A stretch of 64,000 nt of DNA from Chloroflexota bacterium. GTDB taxonomy: Bacteria; Chloroflexota; Anaerolineae; Anaerolineales; Villigracilaceae. The notes below the pieces were generated by a model. The model had not been told where the DNA came from, made no database searches, and was given only the letters and a program-made list of their open reading frames with translations. The translations under genes and the position numbers were made by a program. Where the stretch lies: NCBI GenBank assembly GCA_013112685.1, contig JABFGC010000002.1, positions 1,250,902-1,314,901 of the forward strand, read 5' to 3'. Shown piece after piece: positions 55,732 through 63,695 of the stretch; the stretch's first letter is position 1; every line of letters begins with the position of its first letter.

Positions 55732-56238
55732 ATGAGATTGGATATTTTTCGCAACGCCGTAACCGCCCTGGCTGCGGCAACTGTCATCGCATCGTGTGCG
55801 CCGCAGACGCCCGCCACCCCAACCGTTGACATTGTCGGCACGGCGGCGGCTCAAATGGCTTCCGTCATGCTGACCCAAACCGCAGGAGCCGTCACGCCCA
55901 CTCCGCCCGCGCCTACGGAGACCGCAACTCCTGCAATCACCGATACCCCCGCTGTTCCCACCGAAAAACCTGCGCTCAGTCCTCCGTCCGTCGTTAAGTT
56001 TGCAGGCTGCTGGGCGGGTCCCGGCGAATCCTACACATTGATCAGCAATATTGATCCCAGCATAAGAAAGGCGGGAAGGCAGGTCGTGACCATCCTCGGC
56101 GTCGGGAGCGAGCCGGGATGGTACATCATCCGAAACCCCTACTTCAATAATCCCTGCTGGATCAGGGCGGAAAACATGGAGATTGATCCGCTCATGGACC
56201 TTTCCCAATTCCCGGTCATGACGCCCCCTCCGCCATAA
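55732..56238 (+). CDS. Lipoprotein with SH3-like C-terminal domain
   Basis: 168 residues. The signal peptide ends in lipobox VIASC. A long Thr/Pro/Ala linker (TPTPPAPTETATPAITDTPA) separates it from a small C-terminal domain: CWAGPGESYTLISNI to PGWYIIRNPYFNNPCWI. The latter looks like a bacterial SH3 domain that may bind cell-wall material or a protein. It follows glnS by 14 bp and may be co-transcribed. Confidence 0.7.
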   Translation: MRLDIFRNAVTALAAATVIASCAPQTPATPTVDIVGTAAAQMASVMLTQTAGAVTPTPPAPTETATPAITDTPAVPTEKPALSPPSVVKFAGCWAGPGESYTLISNIDPSIRKAGRQVVTILGVGSEPGWYIIRNPYFNNPCWIRAENMEIDPLMDLSQFPVMTPPPP

Positions 56239-56275
56239 GACACGATTCACTGACAGCAGGAAATTCCAAGAGTGC

Positions 56276-56281
56276 TATAAT
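56276..56281 (+). promoter_or_regulatory. -10 element of the small basic protein gene
   Basis: TATAAT 23 bp before ATG 56305, with AAGGAG as ribosome-binding site. No convincing -35. Confidence 0.45.
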
Positions 56282-56304
56282 CAAATCGGATCAAGGAGTG
56301 ACCC

Positions 56305-56521
56305 ATGAGCGAAGAAAAACGCAAAGCCGTAAAGGATAAACTTCCGCCGGAGGCGTTGGAACACCTGAAAGCCGCGCGCAGCGAAATGCGCAAGAGCATG
56401 GAGACCATCCTGCCGCCCGGTTTTTTGGAGCACCGCCGCGCGGCACGCAAGGAAATGCTGCTCGCCTTCCCGCAGCCTGATAGACGCCGCGATTAAGAAG
56501 ACGGAAGAAAAATCCGCGTAA
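56305..56521 (+). CDS. Small charged helical protein, frameshifted
   Basis: About 71 residues once one extra C near 56469 is removed. The sequence contains two related segments: LPPEALEHLKAARSEMRKSM and LPPGFLEHRRAARKEMLLAF. The restored end is RSLIDAAIKKTEEKSA. It is likely a soluble helical protein of about two repeats. I recall similar short proteins in Anaerolineae genomes but know no function. Confidence 0.65.
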
Positions 56522-56522
56522 A

Positions 56523-56570
56523 AAATACCGCGACACGTTGTCCCTAAGGTGGGATGAGTGTCGCGGTTTA
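56523..56570. terminator. Bidirectional hairpin between convergent genes
   Basis: TACCGCGACAC pairs with GTGTCGCGGTT around a 21-base loop. A-rich and T-rich flanks lie on the two sides. Confidence 0.6.
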
Positions 56571-56619
56571 TTTACGCAAATTAGCCGCGAGATAAATCTT
56601 GCGCTACTGTAATCCTGAT

Positions 56620-58309
56620 TTACCGAAACGGGCGTTTGCCCCGCGCAAGAAACAGGGTGTAAAACAGCGCAACGCCCGCCCCGCCGAGCAGAACGCGCGC
56701 CAGCAGGGTGTGACTGTCGTACAAAATCGCGCCGGCAACGAGCAAGCCAAAGAACATGATCCCGCCCGTCAGCCGATTCACCGCGCGTTCCAAATAACTG
56801 ACTTGAAGATTCACCAGCGGTATTTGCACGTTCAGCTCGCCGCGCTCCATGCGGCTCAGCACCCGCTCCGTCCTGCCGGGAATGGCGATGAGCGTTTTGA
56901 AGAATTCCCCCGCTTCATCCAAAAACGTATCGAAGAACGAACCGCCTTCGCCCTCGGTCAACTTGCGGGCGTACGGCGCGAGTTGCAGCCACAGGTTGAA
57001 GTCCGGGTTCAAGCCCGTGCACATGCCCGAAAGAATCCCAATCGTCCTGCCGAGCAGGAGCAGATTCTCAGGCACCTGGAACGGCATGTTCAAAAGCAAT
57101 TCCCGAAACTGCAAACCGAACTTCATCATCTCGTCGTGGCGAATACTGCGAAGTTCGTTCATGCTCATCCCCCAAAAGCGGTCGAACACCTGCGCGCTGG
57201 CTTCCTCCAGCAGTTTGATGTTCGCGTGCGGGAGCAGAATCCCCAGCATTTGATACGCCCGAATCAAGCGCGGCGCATCCTGCAAACCGATGGAAATCGC
57301 CACTTCGCGCAGCCCTTCCACAAGGCGTTCGGGCATCCGTCCCACCATGCCGAAGTCAATGAACGTCAGGCGGAATTGGGTTGAGCCGTCTTCGTTTTTC
57401 CCGGGCAGGGGCAGGACAAACAAATTCCCGGGGTGCGGGTCGGCGTGGAAAAACCCGTCTTCAAAGATTTGCTTCAGATATTTTGCCAGCAGGCGTTCCG
57501 CCACCTCGGCGCGGTTGATCCCTGCGGCGGTGATGGCGTCGTAATCGGTGATTTTGATGGCGGTGACATCCTCGAGCGTGAGGACGCGGCGACTGGTTCG
57601 ACTCCACACCACGCGCGGGACGTGCACGCCTCCATCGCCCTTGAAGTTGGTTGCAAAGACCTCGGCATTTTTCCCCTCTGACAAATAATCCAGTTCCGCC
57701 TTGAGGATCGCATCGAACTCGGCGACGATTGCCATCACATCGGCGCGCTCGCTGACGGGACGATATCGCTTCAGCCAGCCGCCCACCACGCGAATCGCGG
57801 ACATATCCACTTCGACGATCTGCTCGATGTTGGGGCGCAGGATTTTCACGACGACGTTTTCAAAGCCCAAAGTCCCCGCTTCGCTTGGAAGCAGCCGCGC
57901 GCGATGGACTTGTCCCAGCGAGGCGGCGGCAACGGGAATCTTCTCAAAAGTGAGAAAAACCTCCTCGACAGCAGAACCAAGCTCCAGTTCGGTTTGGAGG
58001 CGGATGGATTCAAAATCCACAGGCGGGACTTCATCCTGCAAACCCGAAAGTTCATCCGTAATCTCAGGCGGCAACACATCCAGCCGCGCGGAGAGGAACT
58101 GCCCCACCTTGATCATCACCCCGCCGAGGCGGATCGCCAGCGCACGAAAGCGGGACCGCGACCTGGCGTAAACGTCGCGGGCGCGTGGCGCGAACCAGTG
58201 CGCCCAGCCCAATGCGGCGCAGAAAAATATCCCAGAAGATGATGCCCAGCGTGACGCGCGCGAAGAAAAACACGATGCGCCAGTAACGCAATCCCAAAAT
58301 GATAGACAT
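56620..58309 (-). CDS. UbiB/ABC1-family atypical kinase, frameshifted
   Basis: About 562 residues after removing one extra base near 58155. ATG 58309 gives MSIILGLRYWRIVFFFARV, a hydrophobic start. The family motifs follow: GGVMIKVGQFLSARLDVLPPE (KxGQ), AAASLGQVHRA, a Lys in VVVKILRP, FFHADPHPGNLFV and FIDFGMVGR. Two C-terminal membrane helices (GGIMFFGLLVAGAILY, VLLGGAGVALFYTLFLARG) are as in UbiB. The family has ATPase activity and supports quinone or lipid metabolism. No quinone synthesis genes are adjacent. Confidence 0.92.
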
Positions 58310-58429
58310 GAAGCCTCCATGCGGTAATTGTAGCCCTGTAAGTGAAATTTGCGTCGGGCGGGTCTGTGCCTCCATAACAATTTATTTACCCGTCATTGTT
58401 CAACAGACCGAGGGAGTCGGGCTTCGTGC

Positions 58430-58435
58430 TATAAT
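58430..58435 (+). promoter_or_regulatory. -10 element of the relBE-type module
   Basis: TATAAT 17 bp before ATG 58453, with AAGAGG as ribosome-binding site. Confidence 0.5.
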
Positions 58436-58452
58436 TTTGGAAGAGGTGTCCC

Positions 58453-58656
58453 ATGACCACCATATCTTTGGATGAAAAACAATTCAAGGTTTTGCTCAAA
58501 GAAACTCTAATCGAACTGTTCGAAGAACGCCGCGACATATTTTCCGCCATCGTAGCCGAAGCGCTTGAAGACATCGGGCTGGCAAACGCCATTCGCGAAG
58601 GGCGAAAAAATGAGTTTGTCAGCGAGGAGGAAATTCGGGCTATTCTGGCGGAATGA
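58453..58656 (+). CDS. Antitoxin-like small protein paired with RelE
   Basis: 67 residues, acidic and helical (LIELFEERRDIFSAIVAEALEDIGLANAIREGRKNEFVSEEEIRAILAE). The C-terminal part resembles toxin-binding tails of RelB/Phd-type antitoxins. It ends 3 bp before a RelE-like gene. The N-terminus (MTTISLDEKQFKVLLKETL) shows no clear ribbon-helix-helix, so DNA binding is uncertain. Confidence 0.75.
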   Translation: MTTISLDEKQFKVLLKETLIELFEERRDIFSAIVAEALEDIGLANAIREGRKNEFVSEEEIRAILAE

Positions 58657-58659
58657 ACA

Positions 58660-58926
58660 ATGGAAATACTATTCGAGAAAAGTTTTGGGCGCGACTTGAA
58701 AAAGATAAAGGACAAACGCCTGCTCAAACAAGTACAGGAGGCAATTGATCAGGTTAAATCCGCCGCATCCATTAACGAGATGCCGAATCTGAAGAAATTG
58801 CAGGGCTTCGAAACGTATTATCGAATCAAGATTGCGAATCACAGAATCGGCGTCGAAATTTCAGAAGGGCAGATTATCTTTGTCCGCTTTTTGAATCGGA
58901 AAGACATCTACCGATATTTCCCATAA
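58660..58926 (+). CDS. relE: RelE/ParE-family toxin
   Basis: 88 residues. FEKSFGRDLKKIKDKRLLKQVQEAI and LKKLQGFETYYRIKIANHRIGVEISEGQIIFVRFLNRKDIYRYFP match RelE-like toxins, with the basic surface residues (Lys, Arg) and terminal Tyr. RelE members cut mRNA on the ribosome; ParE members poison gyrase. The sequence favours the RelE group through the R(I/V)...NRKDIYR motif. It follows the antitoxin gene by 3 bp. Confidence 0.85.
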   Translation: MEILFEKSFGRDLKKIKDKRLLKQVQEAIDQVKSAASINEMPNLKKLQGFETYYRIKIANHRIGVEISEGQIIFVRFLNRKDIYRYFP

Positions 58927-58931
58927 AAACG

Positions 58932-59033
58932 TTCGGAAAACCTGTATTCAATTTGACAATGGGCCTGAAAGATGCCTGGGTAAAGAGAGAAAAAATCAAA
59001 CCGACCTTGACAACTCATCCTGCTTTCATGTAA
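58932..59033 (+). pseudogene. glnS C-terminal remnant
   Basis: Translation gives KPVFNLTMGLKDAWVKREKI and then a tail to TAA at 59031. This matches the end of the intact glnS ([19 protein letters not shown]) but with many differences, so it is an old copy or comes from another strain. It begins six bases after the RelE stop. Confidence 0.65.
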
Positions 59034-59127
59034 ACTCGGAGCATGTACCGCTAGATTCATCTTGCGCTTGTATCGGGAGCGGCATCAATGCCGCTGTACA
59101 GATTCTCAAAGAAAGGAGCGCACTTCA

Positions 59128-59199
59128 ATGTTAGACCGCATGACCTTACCCAACCGAAAACTTATCCCTTCTCGAAGTGCGCCCGTTAACCGTCCATAA
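59128..59199 (+). CDS. Putative 23-residue leader peptide
   Basis: Begins MLDRMTLPNRKL and ends SAPVNRP, then TAA. AAAGGAG lies about nine bases before the ATG, a better site than most real genes here have. It lies inside an inverted repeat and 24 bp before a terminator stem. Too short to be an enzyme. Confidence 0.5.
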   Translation: MLDRMTLPNRKLIPSRSAPVNRP

Positions 59200-59223
59200 A
59201 CGGTCTCTCCCTGTGTCGTTTCC

Positions 59224-59255
59224 AGCCACGGTGCGCTTCGCATCGTGGCTTTTTT
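59224..59255 (+). terminator. Strong terminator in the ABC-exporter leader
   Basis: A 12-bp stem AGCCACGGTGCG/CGCATCGTGGCT with a three-base loop and a T6 run, 158 bp before the exporter start codon. Confidence 0.85.
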
Positions 59256-59326
59256 ATTGTCGCACACCGACCATGGACGATGAACCACAGACGATGGACG
59301 ATAGTTGATAGACAATACGCGGTCAA

Positions 59327-59405
59327 CCTGAAACATGAAACCTGGAACATGAAACCTGGAACATGAAACCTGGAACTTGAAACCTGAAACTTGAAACCTG
59401 GAACT
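59327..59405. repeat. 14-bp tandem repeat
   Basis: The unit ATGAAACCTGGAAC and close variants (TTGAAACCTGAAAC) repeat five or six times directly before the exporter gene. Confidence 0.75.
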
Positions 59406-59412
59406 CAACACC

Positions 59413-61158
59413 ATGAACCTCTCCCTCAAATCCTACTGGAACCTCCTCTCCGACCACATCCGCCCTCAACGCGGACGATTCATCCTGCTTGCCGTCATGC
59501 TCTTTTCCAGCATCGGGCTGCGCATCTTCGCACCACAGATCATGCGCCGCTTTATTGACTCGGCGCTGGCGGGCGAAGCGCTCTCAACGCTGACATGGAC
59601 AGCCGTCGCTTTCATCGGCATCGCGCTGGTTCAACAGGGCGTACACATCTCGGTCACCTGGCTGGGTGAAAACGTGGCATGGACCGCCACCAACGCCCTG
59701 CGCGCCGAACTCGCCGAGCGCGCCCTGCATCTCGACATGAAATTCCACAACGACCACACGCCTGGTGAACTGATCGAGCGCATTGACGGCGACGTCACCG
59801 AACTGGCAACCTTCTTTTCTCAATTCGCGCTCAACCTCATCGCCAACGGTCTGCTCATGATCGGCATCCTCGTTGCGTTGTTCCTCGAAGATTGGCGCGT
59901 GGGTCTCGGCTTTACTGTCTATTCGTTTCTCACGCTGACCATCCTCGGCGAGGTCAAGGACATCGCCGTCCCGCACCAGAAAGCGCGGCGCGAAGCCGAG
60001 GCGCAATACTTCGGCTTCATCGAAGAGCAGTTGAGCGGCACCGAAGACATCCGCTCCAGCGGCGCAGTGGATTTTTCCATCCGCGAACTGTTCCGCCACC
60101 AGGGCGAGATTCTCAAACACAGCCGCCTCGCCCACTTCAAACGCTGGATCATCGAAAACTCGATGGGTCTTGCGCTCACGCTCGGCACACTGCTCGCCGT
60201 CACCAGCGGTTATTGGCTCTTCACCGCAGGCATCGTCACCATCGGCACGGTCTATCTCTTCGTGCATTATCTCAACCTGCTCGAAGAACCGTTTTGGGCG
60301 ATGACGCACGAGATCGAAAGCTTCCAAACCATCGGCGCATGCCTGGAACGCCTGACCGAGTTCCGCAACTTCAAAGCCGAGGATAAAAACGATTCGGGCA
60401 AAGCGATTGACTCACACCCGCTTACGTTGACGTTCAACGACGTGACCTTTTCCTACAATGGCAGCGACTCCGTCCTCTCCCGCCTCTCCCTGGACCTCAA
60501 GCCTGGTTCTGTTTTGGGGCTGCTGGGTCGCACGGGAAGCGGCAAAACCACGCTCGGACGGTTGATCTTCCGCCTGTACGACGTGAAAGAAGGCGGCATA
60601 AAGATCAACGGCACGGACATCCGCGAGATTCAACTCGACTCCCTGCGCCGCAACATCGCCATCGTCACACAGGACGTGCAGCTTTTCCGCGCCTCCATCC
60701 GCGACAACCTGACCTTCTTCGACCGCTCGATTCCCGACGAGAAAATCATCGCCACACTCGAAGAACTGGAGATGGGCGACTGGTTCCGCAACCTGCCTCA
60801 CGGGTTGGATTCGGAACTGGAAACAGGATCAAGGTCACTGTCCGCGGGCGAAGCGCAATTGCTCGCCTTCACGCGCGTCTTTTTGCGGAATCCAGGACTG
60901 GTGATTCTCGATGAAGCCTCATCCCGCCTCGATCCCGCCACCGAGCAAAAACTCGAACACGCGATTGACAAACTGTTGAAAGGACGCACCGCCATCATCA
61001 TCGCCCACCGCCTGCACACCATCCACCGCGCCGACGACATCCTGATTTTGGAAAAGGGCATCGTCAGCGAATACGGAGACCGCAGGCAATTGGCGTCGAA
61101 CCCAAGCTCGCGCTTCCATCAACTCCTGCAAACTGGCATGGAAGAAGTATTGGCGTAA
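59413..61158 (+). CDS. ABC exporter half-transporter, permease plus ATPase
   Basis: 581 residues. The N-terminal membrane domain of six helices opens with FILLAVMLFSSIGLRIFAPQIM. The ATPase has Walker A GLLGRTGSGKTTLGRL, Q-loop IVTQDVQLF, signature RSLSAGEAQLLAF, Walker B LVILDEASSRLDP and H-loop IIAHRLHT. It is a LmrA/MsbA-like half-exporter that probably pairs with the next gene as a heterodimer. Signature LSAGE and the Glu after Walker B are retained. A leader-peptide attenuator lies upstream. Confidence 0.94.
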   Translation: MNLSLKSYWNLLSDHIRPQRGRFILLAVMLFSSIGLRIFAPQIMRRFIDSALAGEALSTLTWTAVAFIGIALVQQGVHISVTWLGENVAWTATNALRAELAERALHLDMKFHNDHTPGELIERIDGDVTELATFFSQFALNLIANGLLMIGILVALFLEDWRVGLGFTVYSFLTLTILGEVKDIAVPHQKARREAEAQYFGFIEEQLSGTEDIRSSGAVDFSIRELFRHQGEILKHSRLAHFKRWIIENSMGLALTLGTLLAVTSGYWLFTAGIVTIGTVYLFVHYLNLLEEPFWAMTHEIESFQTIGACLERLTEFRNFKAEDKNDSGKAIDSHPLTLTFNDVTFSYNGSDSVLSRLSLDLKPGSVLGLLGRTGSGKTTLGRLIFRLYDVKEGGIKINGTDIREIQLDSLRRNIAIVTQDVQLFRASIRDNLTFFDRSIPDEKIIATLEELEMGDWFRNLPHGLDSELETGSRSLSAGEAQLLAFTRVFLRNPGLVILDEASSRLDPATEQKLEHAIDKLLKGRTAIIIAHRLHTIHRADDILILEKGIVSEYGDRRQLASNPSSRFHQLLQTGMEEVLA

Positions 61159-61162
61159 AGCA

Positions 61163-61244
61163 GTAACCACAAAGGAGACAAAGGGTCACAAAGAAAACCC
61201 CTAAAAAAACCTTCGTGCTCCTTCGTGACCCTTTGTGGTAAAGA
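61163..61244. repeat. ACCACAAAGG inverted repeat
   Basis: ACCACAAAGGAG with AGGGTCACAAAG is mirrored by GTGACCCTTTGTGGT. The unit resembles remnants at 24290. It lies between the two exporter genes. Confidence 0.6.
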
Positions 61245-61253
61245 AAGAAACCA

Positions 61254-63091
61254 ATGACCTCAACAACCTTCAACCCAACCGAAAACATCCCTTCCCTCCC
61301 CGCGTGGAAGGTCATCTACGAAATGATTCGCTTCCGCACCTGGCTGTGGATCATTGACCTCGTCAGCGTCGCGCTCATCCGCTTTTGCTGGCAGGTTGCG
61401 CCTGCGTTGATCATGAAAGCCTTCTTCGACATGCTCACAGGCGGCGCGCAACTGACCTTCGGCATTTGGGCGATTGTGGCTTTCCTCATCGCCGTCTGGC
61501 TTGGACGTGTGCTAGCCAGTTACGGCTTTTACTATGCCGATGTCCCCATCTTCGCGGACATGAATACCCTCCTGCGCCGCAATCTTCTGCGTCACATCCT
61601 GCGGCGACCAGGCGCATCGCAACTGCCCGATTCAGCGGGCGAAGCCGTCAGCCGCTTCAAAACCGACGTGGATCAAATCCCGCTCTTCGTCATCCTCGTC
61701 AACGACATCATGGTGGGCATCGCCATTATCGCCGTCGCCATCGTGTTGATGACGCGCATCAATCCCCTCGGTCACGGTGATGGCGCTCATCCCGCTCGTC
61801 ATCGTCGGCGTCGTCGCCAACATCGCCACAAGCCGCATCGAACATTACCGCCGTGCTTCGCGCCAAGCCGCTGGCAAAGTGACGGGCTTCATCGGCGAAT
61901 TCTTCGGCGCGGTGCAGGCGGTCAAAGTTGCAGGCGCGGAAAAGAACGTCATCGGTCATTTTCACAAGATCAACGACGAACGCCGCAAGTTAACCGTCCG
62001 CGAAAAACTCTTCGACGAAGTGCTCGGCTCGATCTACCGCAACACGTCCACGCTCGGCACGGGCGTCATTCTCGTGCTGGTCGGTCAATCCATGCGCGCG
62101 GGCGACTTCACCCTCGGCGATTTTTCGCTCTTCGTTTATCTCCTGCAAAGCATGGGCGACCTCACCACCTTCGGCGGCATGTTGTGGGCGCGTTACAAAC
62201 AACTCGACGTGTCGGTCAAGCGCATGTACCGCCTGATGGAAAACGCTCCGCTGAACGCATTGGTGGAACACAGCCCGATCAATTTGACAGGCGACCTGCC
62301 CGCCGTGACCTACCCGACGAAAACCGCCTCAGACCGACTGGGCGAGTTGGTCGCTAACCATCTGACCTTTCATTACCCCAATTCGGTCAACGGCATCGAA
62401 GACATTTCCCTCAAAGTCAAGCGCGGCTCGCTGACCGTCATCACGGGTCGCATCGGCTCTGGCAAGACGACGCTGCCGCGCGTCCTGCTCGGCTTGCTCC
62501 CCGCCGAGTCTGGCGAAATCCGCTGGAACGGACAAGTCATTACCGACCCTGGCAATTTCTTCATCCCGCCGCGCTGCGCCTACACCGCGCAAGTGCCGCG
62601 CCTGTTCAGCAACACTTTGCGGAACAATATCCTGCTCGGCTTGAACCGCCCCGACGACGACATTTACAAAGCGACCCGTCTCGCCGTAATGGACCGCGAC
62701 CTCGAACAACTGGACGACGACCTCGAAACGATGGTCGGCTCGCGCGGCGTCAAACTCTCTGGCGGGCAAGCGCAACGTGACCGCCGCCGCGGCGCGCATG
62801 TTCATCCGCGAACCCGAATTGCTCGTCTTCGACGACCTCTCCAGCGCGCTCGACGTGGAAACCGAGCGCCAACTTTGGGAGCGCATCTTTGAGTCGGGTA
62901 ATGAGACACCTGCACTTGCACCAGGTGCAAGTGAGACCTGTCTCGTCGTCTCCCACCGCCGTCCGCTTTTGAGGCGCGCCGATCACATCATCGTGCTGAA
63001 AGATGGTAAAGTAGAATCGGAAGGCACGCTGGATCAATTGCTGGAAACGAGTCCCGAAATGCGCGAACTTTGGAAATTGGAAGAGAGTTAG
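61254..63091 (+). CDS. Second ABC exporter half-transporter, frameshifted
   Basis: About 611 residues after removing extra bases near 61771 and 62779. The first helices ([20 protein letters not shown]) and the rest of a six-helix domain are clear. The ATPase has Walker [15 protein letters not shown], signature KLSGGQAQR, Walker [13 protein letters not shown], where the usual catalytic Glu is Asp, and H-loop VVSHR. The Asp at the catalytic position suggests a degenerate ATP site, as in heterodimeric exporters. The palindrome at 62903-62943 lies in frame inside the coding region. It is the partner of the preceding gene. Confidence 0.9.
62903..62943. repeat. Palindrome inside the second exporter gene
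   Basis: CACTTGCACC, one base, GGTGCAAGTG form perfect arms at 62913-62933; GAGAC and GTCTC extend the symmetry outward. The encoded residues ([12 protein letters not shown]) interrupt a part of the ATPase domain that is normally short. Confidence 0.7.
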
Positions 63092-63092
63092 A

Positions 63093-63174
63093 TGTCATTG
63101 CGAGTGGCGCAAAGGCGCCACGAAGCAATCTCCTGAATTATGGAGGTTGCTTCGGCTACGCCTCGCAACGACAT
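63093..63174. repeat. TCATTGCGAG palindromic repeat, copy 2
   Basis: TGTCATTGCGAG is mirrored imperfectly by CTCGCAACGACA. The middle contains a GGCGC hairpin and CTCC/GGAG inversions. It is related to 32571-32644. Confidence 0.65.
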
Positions 63175-63190
63175 ACAATGAAAGGAATTC

Positions 63191-63619
63191 ATGCCTCAAG
63201 CCACCTCTACCGACCTGATCCGCGCTGCGCGTGAAGCGTTCAACCGCGCCATCGCCGAAAAGGACGCCAGGCGCATCCGCCCGCTGCTCGCGCCATCATA
63301 TCATCTCGTCACAGGTCGCAGCGACCAGTTCCACGGAGCAGACGAAGAGGAAAAACGCTGGGCTGAACTTTTCCAAAGCGACCCCACTGCCGTCTATCGC
63401 CGAACGCCGCGCGAGATCACGGTCAACGAAGCCTGGGGCATCGCCGAAGAACTTGGCAACTGGCAGGGCGAGTACACGATAAATGGAAAACTCGTTCACG
63501 CCTCGGGTGTCTATGCCGCCAAATGGCAGCGGACAAGTCAAGGCGACTGGGTTTTGCAGGCGGAGGTTTTCACGACAATTAATTTCGACGACGCCTGCAT
63601 CCCGCCTGAGCCGATTTAG
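63191..63619 (+). CDS. NTF2-like (SnoaL/DUF4440) protein
   Basis: 142 residues. A helix (LIRAAREAFNRAIAEKDARRI), LLAPSYHLVTGRSDQFHG, WAELFQSDPTAVYRRTP and paired strands (EELGNWQGEYTINGKLVHASGVYAAKW) give the cone-shaped NTF2 fold. Members are small enzymes or binding proteins. The catalytic residues cannot be assigned. AAAGGA precedes the ATG. Confidence 0.8.
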   Translation: MPQATSTDLIRAAREAFNRAIAEKDARRIRPLLAPSYHLVTGRSDQFHGADEEEKRWAELFQSDPTAVYRRTPREITVNEAWGIAEELGNWQGEYTINGKLVHASGVYAAKWQRTSQGDWVLQAEVFTTINFDDACIPPEPI

Positions 63620-63625
63620 ACGATG

Positions 63626-63683
63626 GACGATTGACCATTGACCATCAAAGCCATCCATTGTCTATCGCCAATGGTCAATCGTC
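63626..63683. repeat. GACGATTGACCATTG inverted repeat
   Basis: GACGATTGACCATTG (63626-63640) and CAATGGTCAATCGTC (63669-63683) are perfect complements. Similar CCATGGACGATG words occur near 59270. Confidence 0.75.
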
Positions 63684-63695
63684 AAGGAATATAAA

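Larger units (their letters stand above)
59107..59255 (+). promoter_or_regulatory. Leader-peptide attenuator region upstream of the ABC exporter
   Basis: GCGCACTTC (59118-59126), which overlaps the ribosome-binding site of a short reading frame, pairs with GAAGTGCGC (59174-59182) inside the same frame. A strong terminator follows at 59224-59255. Ribosome position would decide the pairing. The region resembles leader-peptide attenuators of antibiotic-resistance genes; this is inference. Confidence 0.55.
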
